64,000 nucleotides of DNA from Ornithinibacillus scapharcae TW25 (GCF_000190475.1 NZ_AEWH01000019.1:35510-99509), one strand, 5' to 3'. Counted from the first letter of the stretch, positions 8,847 through 18,857 are shown. Numbers and translations are program-made. The notes: generated by a model from the sequence alone, not told the origin.

Positions 8847-8910
8847 CATCGTACTCTGAATAACTTTTTCAAGCTCTCAGAAGAAACCTAGAAATATACT
8901 ACCCGCAAAA

Positions 8911-8940
8911 ATAGTTAAGTCTTCTATATAGACTTAACTA
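8911..8940 (-). terminator. Terminator hairpin between convergent genes
   Basis: TAGTTAAGTC and GACTTAACTA pair perfectly (10 bp). On the minus strand a T-run follows, so it fits the 3' end of the small-membrane-protein operon and may also stop the Crp/Fnr transcript. Confidence 0.8.
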
Positions 8941-9342
8941 TTACATGATCACATTATAAACATTCATCAGAATTATAATTACAATAATAAAAATGACATT
9001 CAGTAAAATTGCTAGTATACTAGATTGAATTTTGCCTATTAACTGGTCTAAGCCCATCTCTAAGACTAAAATGTTAAATATCCACTTGCCAATAACACCA
9101 CCTAGAATCGAGCCAATTGCAATGATAAATCCATTTTCTTTGTCAATCCGTACATTTGAAATCCTCAATTTTATTAGGGAAACGGTTGCCATGGCTAATA
9201 CAGTTGCGGCAGACAAAACTCCAATGGTCTGTAAATCATAATCATTTAAAAAATCACGCAGAGCTTTAATAATGATACCTCCGCCAAGTCCTGCCATTGC
9301 ACCAAGTACTGATGCAATTAATTCACTTTTATTCTTTAATAT
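8941..9342 (-). pseudogene. Half-length TauE/SafE-type permease, probably degraded
   Basis: The frame resembles one half of a TauE/SafE (sulfite exporter-type) permease: ASVLGAMAGLGGGIIIKALRD, then TIGVLSAATVLAMATVSLIKLR and GSILGGVIGKWIFN. Full-length members have two such halves (about 250 residues); here the frame ends after one half (about 118-133 residues). The frame opens inside the 3' end of the preceding gene with no ATG, GTG or TTG in a good position; the first ATG (9297) would cut into the conserved motif. An unusual ATT start at 9318 is possible. I read it as a truncated relic, though a functional half-size protein cannot be excluded. Confidence 0.5.
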
Positions 9343-9595
9343 TTAGTATCTTGTAATAAGTAAAAACCACGATAGCAAGACCGATCCCAAAAAGTATACT
9401 TCCAGCAACTAAGAAAATATTTATATAACCTTCTGTTACTATTAGGTACATTGAAGTGTCCGCACCACCTTGGTTAACCAACCAATTATCAGCAAGTGAT
9501 GTACCAAAATTAACACTGAAGAAAAGAAATATAAATCCAATTACAGTTATGAAAGAACCCAGTCCAGTTAAACCCTTTAATTTATCTTTTGTCAT
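9329..9595 (-). CDS. Small two-segment membrane protein, unknown function
   Basis: 88 residues with two hydrophobic segments (about 13-31 and 57-82) joined by a polar loop (SLADNWLVNQGGADTSMY). I do not recognise the family. The start ATG 9595 follows AAAGGGGAATTAATA. Its end overlaps the following TauE-like frame, which suggests the two were once co-translated. Confidence 0.6.
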   Translation of the reverse strand: MTKDKLKGLTGLGSFITVIGFIFLFFSVNFGTSLADNWLVNQGGADTSMYLIVTEGYINIFLVAGSILFGIGLAIVVFTYYKILNIKE

Positions 9596-9729
9596 TATTA
9601 ATTCCCCTTTTTACTCCACTAACGTCCCTTTAGTTCAATAATCTGGGTTAGTATCCGAATAACCAAGAATACGGAAGGAAGCAAATCCTTCTTCTATTAA
9701 ACTATCATGTTTAATCAAGCTACCGTATA

Positions 9730-10110
9730 TTATTTAGAAACCAAACTACCATTATTCGATCCTACCAAAATAGTCACAATGATACTGCAAACACTAATAA
9801 TAGCACCGAAAGCTGCCGTAACAATTACCGAAGTACTCGGAATCAGATAGCCTACTGGAATAAGTATTAAGTAGCCCAAAACGACAAAGCCTTGATAAAT
9901 AGCTGAGATGATTTTAACTGTAAAATTATTAAAAAACGATAAAATTAAAGGAGGTACAAATAACAAGACAAGAGTTCCTAGAGATAACAACAGTGCTACT
10001 GGTTCATCGAAGGAAACCGTATTTGGGCCTGTAGGATTTTTTGCAGCCAAAAGTAACATAACGATAGCGAATACCAAAGTCAAAAACACCATGGAAAATC
10101 TTTTCAACAA
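9730..10110 (-). CDS. Small integral membrane protein, unknown function
   Basis: About 126 residues with four hydrophobic segments (around 4-22, 40-60, 70-92 and 98-118). No recognised family. A TTG at 10110 is the likely start, because AAGAGGTG lies seven bases upstream and the longer frame would begin inside that ribosome site. It belongs to a run of small minus-strand membrane proteins (8941-10598). Confidence 0.6.
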   Translation of the reverse strand: MLKRFSMVFLTLVFAIVMLLLAAKNPTGPNTVSFDEPVALLLSLGTLVLLFVPPLILSFFNNFTVKIISAIYQGFVVLGYLILIPVGYLIPSTSVIVTAAFGAIISVCSIIVTILVGSNNGSLVSK

Positions 10111-10160
10111 AACAAACACCTCTTTTGTTTATTTAATACCCATACATCTATACGTACCTT

Positions 10161-10598
10161 TTAATAAAATAGTTTCATTTCATACAGATTCGATTCCTTG
10201 TTCCACCAATCCAATATTCCCACGATAATTATTCCTACCGTATACCGAATTAAGTCCACTACTAAAAATCCCTTTCCCAGGATTAATCCCCCAAGCCATG
10301 TTCCTCGAATATGATTGATCCAATCCTCTTGATATAATTGACTAAATTCTATACCGAAACAAACTATTAAACTGAGACAGAAAGCTGTTACATGACTTTT
10401 TCGTACTAGTAATAAACGGAAACCAAAATAAATCATCACAGCCCACAGTACATCCCCAGCATTATTAGCCAAAAATATCGGAAGCAGGTCGCTGAATTTC
10501 CTGGATGCTAAACCTAGAATAATGGTTATAACGACCGCCCCTAAATAGATTATTCTCCTATTATTGTAAATTCGTATTGCATTTTTACTCGATACCAT
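10161..10598 (-). CDS. DUF2809 family membrane protein
   Basis: 145 residues with four predicted membrane helices. The ILGLASRKFSDLLPIFLANNAGDVLWAVMIYFG region carries the arrangement typical of DUF2809 (quoted as recognition, not function), followed by GIEFSQLYQ. The family is widespread in Bacillales and uncharacterised. ATG 10598 has only a weak ribosome site (AAAGAGTGG). Upstream lies a gene-free stretch of about 395 bp. Confidence 0.75.
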   Translation of the reverse strand: MVSSKNAIRIYNNRRIIYLGAVVITIILGLASRKFSDLLPIFLANNAGDVLWAVMIYFGFRLLLVRKSHVTAFCLSLIVCFGIEFSQLYQEDWINHIRGTWLGGLILGKGFLVVDLIRYTVGIIIVGILDWWNKESNLYEMKLFY

Positions 10599-10994
10599 TG
10601 AACCACTCTTTTACATCGTATTGTGTCCCTTTAAATATACATGAGTTATATCCCCATTGAAACAAGGTTTTGAAATTTGATCAAAGAAGGCAGGCTGTTC
10701 CCACCGCCATGTTATATTACAGTTTCAAGACAATGGCCCTGTCTCCTTGTTCCGGGGCTGTTTTTTTGTTATATATATTAATGGAAGTGGGTAAAAATAC
10801 AGGGTTAATTACTTCTAGTTAATCTAGTAATCTAACTTTCCCTCAATATACAAATTCCGCCCTACACATTCACTTTCTATGGGTATAAATGAAAGGCATG
10901 GTCTACTATTTACAGAATTTATCATAACCTAATAAACGTTATTGAACTTAATGAATCATGGATCCATTTATTTGTAAAACAACTGAATACCTCA
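10599..10994. other. Gene-free stretch with a degenerate palindrome copy
   Basis: No coding region is supported. Positions 10728-10753 carry a decayed copy of the 29-bp palindrome (GACAATGGCCCTGTCTCC), followed by CGGGGCTG and a T-run, which could act as a terminator on the plus strand. The remainder is AT-rich and must contain the promoter of the gene at 10995, but I cannot place it with confidence. Confidence 0.6.
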
Positions 10995-13265
10995 TTGAAG
11001 TTCCATGTGGAAGAGCTTCAGGATGACACGGCAGTTCTCCTATTTGAACATGAGTTAAGCGATCAACTTATACTGGAGTATGAATTATCAACAAGTGAGA
11101 ATCTATATGTTTATTCTCTGGATAATAAAATCTATCTTCTAAAAGAGAAAGCCTTTACGACTGACAAGAAGTTCCAATATCAGATAGATATTTTTGACAA
11201 TGCAATTACGGTACAACAATTGGGTTTGTCGAGAGTTAGGATTTCCGATCAACATGATAAGACTATTGCAATGATAAACTCCTTTCCAACAACGGATGAG
11301 ATTGACTTCAGATCTGAGCTTAGTCTTGCGATAGCATCTGATAGTAGAAGGAAAGTACTAGCAAAAGTAACCTATGACATCTACAACCTAATCATTACCT
11401 ATGACACGGAAACAAATGAATTAATGATATGCAAAATCTTATTAAATGCTCTTGAGGCACATTCTAAAATATCTGTTGCTACCCAAAGTGATAAGGAAAT
11501 TGTGATTCACAATCACTTCGATAATAGTAAAAGTACGGTAAACTTTAATACGCTAAAGGTAAAGCATCCACAACGTTTATTCAGTAAAGATGCCGTCACT
11601 TATTTCAAGCATGAAAATCTGCTTGCTATTTATGTAATCAATAAAAGGCGTTACTATGTTTACGTAAAGAGAAATGGAATTTATATTGCAAAAGGAAATC
11701 CATTAAAAGTTACCCAGCATAAAGCTTCCTTACGAATTCTGAAAGGAATTAAGAATTTTTACATCTTCGGTCGATTTACACACAGTGCATATAACTCCTT
11801 TCGAGAGTATGAATACTTATATGTTCGGAACTCGGAACATCAAATTGCTAAATTTCATCGTCCTTTTGCCAAGATAAAGCTACTGAAACGTTATGGATTT
11901 TTTGTTTTTCCCATAACATCCGTGAATATTGATAATCGGATTCACAACAATTTATATATAGGGAATAAAAATCGACTCATTCATAATCTGCATTTTAAGA
12001 GACCAGATAAAAAAGTGAAAACCTACTCACTTAAAAGACAGCAGGATCAATTATTTGTTATCCGGACCAATTTAAAAGGGAATATTACCGCAACCATCAT
12101 CCCTTTTTCAGAGGAATATTCACTAGCTAATCGCATGAAGATAAAGCTAGCAAAAAATCTATCATTTCTTTTAAAAGATAGGCGGAGAAATCTAAATCTT
12201 TATTTTGAAAAGAAAAGTAATAAAGCAGATGAGTCAGCATTCCGCGTATTTGAAAAAGTAATGGATACGGAAACAAATCGCTCGGAAAATTACTTCATAC
12301 TAAATAAGCAATCTATGCATTACAACGCTGTGAAGACTAAATATGGTAGAAATATCATTAAGAAGTATAGTTTCAGACATTATCTTTCTATCTTTCATGC
12401 TGATTATCTCATTTCTAGTGAACTATCGAACCATGTTCTCAATGATCGTCTTTACATTGATAGTCTTCGTAATAAAATAATGAAGACACCATTAGTATTT
12501 CTACAGCATGGGATTATGTTTGCCAAGCCTGTTGATAATCCAATGGCTTATGGATTTCATAAGGATAAAACGAATTACAATGTCTATAAATCTGTCATCA
12601 GTTCGCAGCTAGAAGCTGAGGAATTTAAGAAGATGAATTATGAGCAAGAGGATTTAATCCTATCAGGCTTAGCGACCTTTGACTATGCAAATCTAGAAAA
12701 GGGAGCAAATAAGATTGCCTATATGCCTACTTATCGTTATTGGGAAGAGGGCTTGATATATAGTAATCAACTAGAAGAGACGACATATTATAAATCCATC
12801 ATGAAAGTCATCCATGCCTTCGAAAAGGAAGGATTACTAGATCGATTGCTTATCGTTCCGCATAATAAGTTTTCAGATTTTATCTATGACAATATGCCGG
12901 AATATCGACAAATCATATCGAACAATCCGTCCGAAGCATTAAAACAATCAATTATCTTTATCACGGACTATTCATCAGCGATTTATGATGCCATTTACAG
13001 AGGGGCTTATCCAATATTCTATTGGGAAGAGAAAGATTATCTAATTCGAAATTATAAAGCAGAACCACCCGTCAATGATTCCAACGCCCCAGGTCCTGTT
13101 GTGTATGACATTTTATCGTTAATGCAAACTGTTAAACAGGCCATTCAACAAGAGTATCAACTAGAAAAAGAGTATATTAATAAATATAGAAATATAAATC
13201 AATTCCATGATAATAAGAATACCAATCGGATTATTCAGTTCTTAATAGAAGATGGAATATTATAA
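10995..13265 (+). CDS. CDP-glycerol glycerophosphotransferase family protein (TagF/TarL-like)
   Basis: 756 residues. The C-terminal ~360 residues form a CDP-glycerol:poly(glycerophosphate) glycerophosphotransferase domain, with LQHGI at residues 503-507 and TDYSSAIYDAIYRG at about 657-670, both conserved in TagF, TagB and TarL enzymes that build or extend wall teichoic acid at the inner membrane face. The N-terminal ~380 residues are beta-rich and not recognised; similar long N-termini occur in several teichoic acid polymerases. The start is uncertain: TTG 10995 is the first usual start codon after the preceding in-frame stop, and no ribosome site is visible. It stands alone and ends at a strong terminator. 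Confidence 0.8.
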   Translation: MKFHVEELQDDTAVLLFEHELSDQLILEYELSTSENLYVYSLDNKIYLLKEKAFTTDKKFQYQIDIFDNAITVQQLGLSRVRISDQHDKTIAMINSFPTTDEIDFRSELSLAIASDSRRKVLAKVTYDIYNLIITYDTETNELMICKILLNALEAHSKISVATQSDKEIVIHNHFDNSKSTVNFNTLKVKHPQRLFSKDAVTYFKHENLLAIYVINKRRYYVYVKRNGIYIAKGNPLKVTQHKASLRILKGIKNFYIFGRFTHSAYNSFREYEYLYVRNSEHQIAKFHRPFAKIKLLKRYGFFVFPITSVNIDNRIHNNLYIGNKNRLIHNLHFKRPDKKVKTYSLKRQQDQLFVIRTNLKGNITATIIPFSEEYSLANRMKIKLAKNLSFLLKDRRRNLNLYFEKKSNKADESAFRVFEKVMDTETNRSENYFILNKQSMHYNAVKTKYGRNIIKKYSFRHYLSIFHADYLISSELSNHVLNDRLYIDSLRNKIMKTPLVFLQHGIMFAKPVDNPMAYGFHKDKTNYNVYKSVISSQLEAEEFKKMNYEQEDLILSGLATFDYANLEKGANKIAYMPTYRYWEEGLIYSNQLEETTYYKSIMKVIHAFEKEGLLDRLLIVPHNKFSDFIYDNMPEYRQIISNNPSEALKQSIIFITDYSSAIYDAIYRGAYPIFYWEEKDYLIRNYKAEPPVNDSNAPGPVVYDILSLMQTVKQAIQQEYQLEKEYINKYRNINQFHDNKNTNRIIQFLIEDGIL

Positions 13266-13275
13266 TCGCTTAATC

Positions 13276-13311
13276 ATCCACATCTAATAAAATTAGATGT
13301 GGATTTTTTTC
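13276..13311 (+). terminator. Terminator of the glycerophosphotransferase gene
   Basis: ATCCACATCTAAT / ATTAGATGTGGAT stem with a very short loop and a seven-base T-run. Confidence 0.93.
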
Positions 13312-13375
13312 TTAATTTCAAATAACTAGATTATCTTGAACTGAAAATGAATACACTAATAACGAGGTGATGGGA

Positions 13376-13522
13376 ATGTCTTCCAATAAAGAAATAAAAA
13401 CGGAAAATTTATTAACCAATGGATTAACCGATGAAGAAATTTGCAGGTTTCTAAATATTACGGTTGAAGAGTATGATAGTTTGTATATGGACTCTGATCA
13501 ATCCCTAGAGTATCTCTATTAA
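13376..13522 (+). CDS. Small acidic protein with HTH-like helix pair, unknown
   Basis: 48-residue open frame beginning at ATG 13376, six bases after GAGGTG (13364-13369); an in-frame ATG at 13370 lies too close to that site. The segment GLTDEEICRFLNITVEEYDSL looks like a short helix-turn-helix of the kind found in tiny regulators or adaptor proteins. Acidic C terminus. It faces the XRE regulator gene convergently, 16 bp away. The start signal and codon use make it plausible, but I do not recognise it. Confidence 0.55.
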   Translation: MSSNKEIKTENLLTNGLTDEEICRFLNITVEEYDSLYMDSDQSLEYLY

Positions 13523-13538
13523 CTATTTACATTCAACC

Positions 13539-14327
13539 TTAAAATTCATCAACCTTTTTCCTTACTTTTCTTCGCATCTTAAAGCCTAAACTATTGGTAT
13601 AGTCCTCATTTTTCGCCAAAAGTTTATATGCTTCGAGCAGGGTTGTAGTCCGTATGATAAGGTAGATACCAATTGCAATCAATCCGATACATACTGGGTA
13701 ATAAGGCTCTAAAAATTCGGATGTAATATATTTTCTATCTATTCCAAAGGCCAAGAGACCTGCAACAAATAAACACACCCCCACTAGATTTATAACACCA
13801 TATCTTTTTTTCAAGGCTTCATATCTAACTGTCAGCTCTGTATGATACTTTCTATCAAAAAGTAAAGACTCTTTCTTTAATACCTTATATTTTCCTTCCT
13901 CGAAAAAGGACACCGAAACAAACATTCCAATTCCGAATGTAGCAAAAATGATGGTTGGAATCATATAAATAGCCGGATTCTGTTTAAAAATGAAATAAGG
14001 AATAAACGATAGTGCAATCATGAAAAATCCCAATGCTATATACTTAGAAGATTTATGAGTAGTCACTAAATACCCCTCTGCCATTTCTTTACTAACATAA
14101 TACCCGGTCTCGTTATCAGTACTAGGTTCTGGGGTGTCCTTTAAGATATAATCCATCGAGACCCCAAAAATATTACCAATCATTAGAAGTTTTTCTGTCT
14201 CAGGATATCCTTGATCATTTTCCCACTTACTAATGGCTTGTCTAGATGTGTTTAATTTTTCCGCTAATGCCTCTTGGGAAAGGCCATTTTCTTTTCTCAA
14301 TTTTAAGAGCTTTTCACCGAATGTCAC
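13539..14327 (-). CDS. XRE-family regulator with C-terminal membrane domain
   Basis: 262 residues. An N-terminal Cro/C1-type HTH (about 1-62: KLRKENGLSQEALAEKLNTS, then RQAISKWEN) is followed by four predicted membrane segments (around 93-112, 117-137, 178-195 and 208-227). Such membrane-anchored XRE regulators usually control nearby transporter genes; the FtsX/MacB-type transporter 0.5 kb upstream is an obvious candidate, but this is inference. ATG 14327 follows AAAGGAG with good spacing. Confidence 0.85.
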   Translation of the reverse strand: MTFGEKLLKLRKENGLSQEALAEKLNTSRQAISKWENDQGYPETEKLLMIGNIFGVSMDYILKDTPEPSTDNETGYYVSKEMAEGYLVTTHKSSKYIALGFFMIALSFIPYFIFKQNPAIYMIPTIIFATFGIGMFVSVSFFEEGKYKVLKKESLLFDRKYHTELTVRYEALKKRYGVINLVGVCLFVAGLLAFGIDRKYITSEFLEPYYPVCIGLIAIGIYLIIRTTTLLEAYKLLAKNEDYTNSLGFKMRRKVRKKVDEF

Positions 14328-14431
14328 TTCCTTTAACTCCTTTCTAATATTACTCCATGTTTGTATAACTCATTCGTAAAATAAATTCATCTTACATTTA
14401 TTCCATCTTATCATCCTTCTAAGCAACTAAA

Positions 14432-14605
14432 CTACTTATTTTTCATATGTGATACCCCATAGATTATGGAAAAAATTAGAAAGCCTATAAATATGAGTAC
14501 ATTTGTTATTGGTTCACTAATTCTCGGTATAGAGTCTTGAAAAACCTTTAAAAGAACTAATGTGCCTACTGTAAGAATAATTCCAATAATCGATACATGT
14601 TTCAT
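14432..14605 (-). CDS. Small membrane protein, unknown
   Basis: 57 residues with two hydrophobic segments (MKHVSIIGIILTVGTLVLL and NVLIFIGFLIFSIIYG). ATG 14605 is preceded by AGAGAGGAAAG. The frame stays open upstream for another 78 codons, but that part runs through the palindromic repeat and lacks a start signal, so it is not counted. Possibly part of a unit with the XRE regulator downstream. Confidence 0.6.
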   Translation of the reverse strand: MKHVSIIGIILTVGTLVLLKVFQDSIPRISEPITNVLIFIGFLIFSIIYGVSHMKNK

Positions 14606-14768
14606 TTCATCTTTCCTCTCTGAATTTGTTTTTGAGTGAATACTCTTCTGTATCCCATTAGAAATGCTTCTCTTTCTAACGGAACATCTATAGCTTAGGA
14701 AAATATCTCGCTTGTTTCTACCAAACAGAGGTTGCACTTTGTCAACTACCGTTTGCAATGCCGTAAAA

Positions 14769-14797
14769 TGGGACAATGGACCTGTCCCCATGTACCA
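14769..14797. repeat. Palindromic intergenic repeat, copy 4
   Basis: Slightly diverged copy (left arm TGGGACAATGG, right arm CCATGTACCA). It abuts the T-run side of the ABC permease terminator. Confidence 0.8.
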
Positions 14798-14828
14798 AAA
14801 AAGGTGCCCCATTTTCCGGAGCACCTTT
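14797..14828 (-). terminator. Terminator of the ABC transporter operon
   Basis: On the minus strand AAAGGTGC, a 12-nt loop and GCACCTTT are followed by T residues, immediately after the permease stop. Confidence 0.88.
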
Positions 14829-14831
14829 CCA

Positions 14832-17800
14832 CTATTCAAACCAAATCATTGCCCCTTTACTAAGGCCACCTGCTCTTAATAATAATCCGTACTTGTCTAT
14901 CGTCTCTGGTACTGTAAATTCTAGGACTGCTTGAAGCTTACCATCATTTCTTCCTTCTAGATATCTCTCTTCTTCCCAGCCTACAGCCTCAATGATCGTA
15001 ACCTTCTCTGGAAAGTACGATTCCTCCCCGTCTACTATAGTAAAATACCGCTTTGGTAGGATTTCATATGACATGTGATCCAGTACTTCAAATGTAAACT
15101 CAATGGCGATATGCTTCATCCCCGCTTCTGGGCTTCCTAATGTACTTTCCACTTCTTTAGCCGTATAAAATAATACATTACCCCAGCCAACATCATTCGT
15201 AGTCTGGTCCGCATTAAACTCTAACGGGTATTCCCCAGACTCCTGTTTAGGGCTTTCATCATTCTTTAAACCATCTTCCTCTTTCTCTATTGGTACCTCT
15301 CCAGAAACATCCCCTTCCGTTGGACTATACGTCTGTTCAGCTTCTGGCAAATCCTTCGCCTGTTCGATATTTGGAGCAATCTGTATCATCGTTACCAAAA
15401 AGCCTCCCACTAGTACGACTGAGGTACCAATCACAACCCACTTCATCCACTTTTCCACCGTTCTCCGATTGGTAATATTTCCGCCCATCCCCTGATTCGG
15501 AGTGATGCGGACGGCTCGTTCAGCTGGGAAAATGGTTCCAACTAACCCAATGACGATTGGAATCAACCCTGTTGCTAAAATAAACCCAATTTCTTCGCCT
15601 GGAAATGCACCATATAGCCCCCATATCATCAGAAAGGCAATGGTTAGACCGATACATGCCGCAAATAGTCCACTAAGGACTCCTTCCGCCAGAATAAGTC
15701 TCCGAATCTGCCATCTTCTCCACCCAATCGCTTGTAGTAAGGAAATCTCTTCTCTTCGCTCCGTTACATTCTGCCAAGTAATCTCAGCGGTTGTTAAGAT
15801 AGCTATCACCAATGACACGATTATAGCCACATAATGAGCAGGACCAATCTCTAAAGCTACATATTCCCCTAGTAATGACGTGTACATCACACCCCTTAAC
15901 CGGAATGTAATGTACAGGAAAACAGCCAACAGAGCCGTTGGTAAGGCAATTGAAATAACCGATAGAAAGCTCCTTTTCCATTTTCCAATAAAATGGTTAA
16001 ATGCCATTCGGTTAATTCCTCGAGCACGAATCAACTGTTTACCTTTACCAGCTATTTCTCCCGTTCGCATTGCTTCATACGGCGAGATATTTCTAGTCAT
16101 GAGCATTGGAATAAATGACCCCAACACATATACCATCAGCCCAAATAGACCTGTCCACAAGAAACGGTCAAAGGTTATCGTAGCATCACTCGATACATAC
16201 ACAAAACCTAGCATCATCCAAGAAATCAATGCTACAAAAAGACCAATCAGGCTCGATTCTATAAACAATAAACGGCTCAACCTACTTGGACGCCAACCAA
16301 TGGAAAGAAGAACAGCAAATTCCTTTCTCCTAGCCAGTAGACTCACAATTCCCGATGCCCATACATAGATGATGGCAACAGCAATCACACTCGCAACTAC
16401 TCCTGAAAAGCCAATCTTTGTTTCTTTAAAAATAGAAATCGAAGAACCAATATTGACCCATGGCTGTTGTAGCCAACCAATATCTTCTTGACCGTTTAAA
16501 CCCGGAACATAGGTTAACGCTAGCTGTGGTGATGAACCAAGCGTAATATCGGTTATCAGCCCAGTTTTTTCCTCAATCTCCCTAGCAACCTGTTCCAACA
16601 TTACTTGGCTTTCATCTCCCAAATCAGCTACCCCAGCTACTTTAATACGAATAGAAGAAATGGGTTCATCTCCTAGTATTGCTTCCGCCGCTTCAATAGT
16701 CGTCAGCATTCCGGGTGGATCTGTTAAAAAGTTATACGGATCACCAGTCGGCTTTAGCTGTTTAGGCGGATTGATTGGATTACCACCTTGATCCATCACA
16801 TACTCCGCAGTCGCTGGACGATATGTTTCCATCGGTAACTCTGTTGTTGGGTCTTTGGAGATGGATAGATTAGCCGTATCATAGAAACCTATCCAGTCCG
16901 GTCTTATTCTTGGCATCTCCATAAAGTCTTCTGCAGTTAGTACCGGCTCGCGATAGGACTCTTTATCCTGATACAATGGAGGGGCATCTTCGCCATTTTG
17001 AACCGGAACTACTTGATACGAATATGGCCAGCGATCTGGATATGGACTTGAAATCTCACTGTACTCCAACGGGCTTGGTTTATATACAATGCCTGAAACA
17101 CCCATATAAGCTGAGTCGACACTATTCTCTTTCGTCCCACTTGGGTCCAGCACTTCCCCAGTTTCCCAATCCACTCCAGTCATTTTGTTCACAAATGCAC
17201 GAAATGCTTCTTCGCCAGAAACGGAAAACGTATCGACTACTTGACCATCTATTGTGTCTAAGTAGCTTGCCCCACCGTTTTCTTTCACATCTTCCATCAC
17301 TTCATATGCATTTTCTTTCGTAATGCCGATGTCTAGCTTTTCAAATGTGATACGATCCATTTTGTCCAGGAAAGAATGTTGATTTACGATAATCGGTAAT
17401 TCATGAAAGCCTGTTGATTCATTGACATAATGTTTGTCCTCATTCGAAAAATATCTACTCGATCCTATATCAATTATCGCTTTATCTAAACCGACTAACT
17501 TCGCTTCCTGTTCTGGATCGATTCCTGCCAGCAGGGATTCACCACTGACAAGCCATTCCAGGTATTGATCACCTACGCCATACTCTGGCCCTTTATTAGC
17601 TATATCCCAGACATTATATGGAAAGTAGTAGTTGTTGGACTCTGTTTCTTCTTGTAAACCATTGTTGACCTTCTTGGTCATGACCCTTCGATAAATGCCT
17701 TCCTCTTGCAATTCCACCTGGCCAAAGTCCACGTCATACCATACATAGCCAATCATCGCAATCGGCGCCGCTACCTCTACACCTGGTATATCCTTTATGG

Positions 17801-18080
17801 TTTCATACTGCTCCAGACTAATCCCACCACTTAATCCACTTAAGTAGTTGGGCTCCAGCAGTTGTTTGTCTTCGGTAACACTTCGAGTCCCTTCTGGTCT
17901 AACAACGATATCATACGAAGCTGACCAACGCTTTTGTAGCGTATCGACGATGGTCCCTTTATTCGTTTCCGATAAACCGATTAAGTAAGTTAATCCAGCA
18001 CTAACTATAAAGGCACCAATAATGAGTAGAATAAACCGTTCCTTCCTCCTCCACCAATTCTGCCAAATAAACCGAATCAT
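14832..18080 (-). CDS. FtsX/MacB-type ABC transporter permease with C-terminal soluble domain
   Basis: 1082 residues. One N-terminal membrane segment (about 17-37) is followed by a large extracytoplasmic domain (about 40-570). A first FtsX block of membrane helices follows (about 570-680, with the coupling motif RRKEFAVLLSIGWRPSRL near 590), then a second FtsX block (about 700-900, REEISLLQAIGWRRWQIRR near 785). After the last helix (near 905) comes an acidic linker and a beta-rich domain resembling DUF4352 (about 960-1082). Transporters of this type usually move lipoproteins or peptides, or do mechanical work on the envelope, rather than import. The gene overlaps the ATPase gene by 4 nt. The substrate is unknown. 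Confidence 0.85.
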   Translation of the reverse strand: MIRFIWQNWWRRKERFILLIIGAFIVSAGLTYLIGLSETNKGTIVDTLQKRWSASYDIVVRPEGTRSVTEDKQLLEPNYLSGLSGGISLEQYETIKDIPGVEVAAPIAMIGYVWYDVDFGQVELQEEGIYRRVMTKKVNNGLQEETESNNYYFPYNVWDIANKGPEYGVGDQYLEWLVSGESLLAGIDPEQEAKLVGLDKAIIDIGSSRYFSNEDKHYVNESTGFHELPIIVNQHSFLDKMDRITFEKLDIGITKENAYEVMEDVKENGGASYLDTIDGQVVDTFSVSGEEAFRAFVNKMTGVDWETGEVLDPSGTKENSVDSAYMGVSGIVYKPSPLEYSEISSPYPDRWPYSYQVVPVQNGEDAPPLYQDKESYREPVLTAEDFMEMPRIRPDWIGFYDTANLSISKDPTTELPMETYRPATAEYVMDQGGNPINPPKQLKPTGDPYNFLTDPPGMLTTIEAAEAILGDEPISSIRIKVAGVADLGDESQVMLEQVAREIEEKTGLITDITLGSSPQLALTYVPGLNGQEDIGWLQQPWVNIGSSISIFKETKIGFSGVVASVIAVAIIYVWASGIVSLLARRKEFAVLLSIGWRPSRLSRLLFIESSLIGLFVALISWMMLGFVYVSSDATITFDRFLWTGLFGLMVYVLGSFIPMLMTRNISPYEAMRTGEIAGKGKQLIRARGINRMAFNHFIGKWKRSFLSVISIALPTALLAVFLYITFRLRGVMYTSLLGEYVALEIGPAHYVAIIVSLVIAILTTAEITWQNVTERREEISLLQAIGWRRWQIRRLILAEGVLSGLFAACIGLTIAFLMIWGLYGAFPGEEIGFILATGLIPIVIGLVGTIFPAERAVRITPNQGMGGNITNRRTVEKWMKWVVIGTSVVLVGGFLVTMIQIAPNIEQAKDLPEAEQTYSPTEGDVSGEVPIEKEEDGLKNDESPKQESGEYPLEFNADQTTNDVGWGNVLFYTAKEVESTLGSPEAGMKHIAIEFTFEVLDHMSYEILPKRYFTIVDGEESYFPEKVTIIEAVGWEEERYLEGRNDGKLQAVLEFTVPETIDKYGLLLRAGGLSKGAMIWFE

Positions 18081-18781
18081 AATGTTGCACCCACATGTTC
18101 CAAGAGCTTATCGGAAAGTACGGATCCATCCTTCATTGTAATTATCCTGTTTGCCTTTGCTGCAAGTGCTGGATCATGGGTTACAAATAACACTCCACAG
18201 TTTTCTTGTACATGTAATTCTTTTAATAAATCATAAATCCGCTCCCCTGTTTCGGTATCTAGATTACCTGTTGGTTCATCTGCTAATAACCAGCTTGGCT
18301 TATGTACAATAGCACGGGCAATCGCAACACGCTGTTGTTGTCCACCAGATAATTGTGAGGGAAGGGAATTCAACTTATCACTGAGTCCAACCTGCCCGAG
18401 AACTTCCTTGGCACGTTCTAATTTATTGTATGGGACTTTTCTGGAAAACAATGGGGTCATGACATTTTCTAATGCCGTTAATGTGGGTAGTAGATGAAAT
18501 TGTTGAAAGATAAAACCAATCTCTTCGAAGCGAAAATCTGCAATCTTATTTTTACTTTGCCTTAAAACTTCTTCGTTATCATACATAATAGTGCCTTCAC
18601 TAGGCTTGTCTAATGTACCCAGAAGACTTAATAAGGTAGACTTACCAGAACCGGATGGACCAATGATTGCGGTGAATTCTCCTTTATTGAAGGACAAATT
18701 AACGTCCTTTAATGCTATTGTTTGTGTTCCATCCCCTTTGAAGTTTCTCGTTAGGTTCATGCATTCGATATGACTAATCAA
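18077..18781 (-). CDS. ABC transporter ATP-binding protein (MacB/LolD type)
   Basis: 234 residues with Walker [11 protein letters not shown]-loop [18 protein letters not shown], signature [14 protein letters not shown], Walker [12 protein letters not shown] and the H-loop in FVTHDPALA. It powers the FtsX-type permease encoded directly downstream. It starts at TTG 18781 behind AAAGGGGCGG. The small size and TGNLD form are typical of MacB/LolD/FtsE ATPases. Confidence 0.93.
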   Translation of the reverse strand: MISHIECMNLTRNFKGDGTQTIALKDVNLSFNKGEFTAIIGPSGSGKSTLLSLLGTLDKPSEGTIMYDNEEVLRQSKNKIADFRFEEIGFIFQQFHLLPTLTALENVMTPLFSRKVPYNKLERAKEVLGQVGLSDKLNSLPSQLSGGQQQRVAIARAIVHKPSWLLADEPTGNLDTETGERIYDLLKELHVQENCGVLFVTHDPALAAKANRIITMKDGSVLSDKLLEHVGATL

Positions 18782-18857
18782 TTTAACCGCCCCTTTAATT
18801 CGAAATGAATGATTATCTCTTTTTGAAAGTAACAGTTGAGTTGTTAATAATTTTCAT

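Noticed and set aside
14606-14839. N-terminal extension of the 57-residue membrane protein
   Set aside because: It runs through the ABC terminator and the palindrome, with the real ribosome site directly before ATG 14605.
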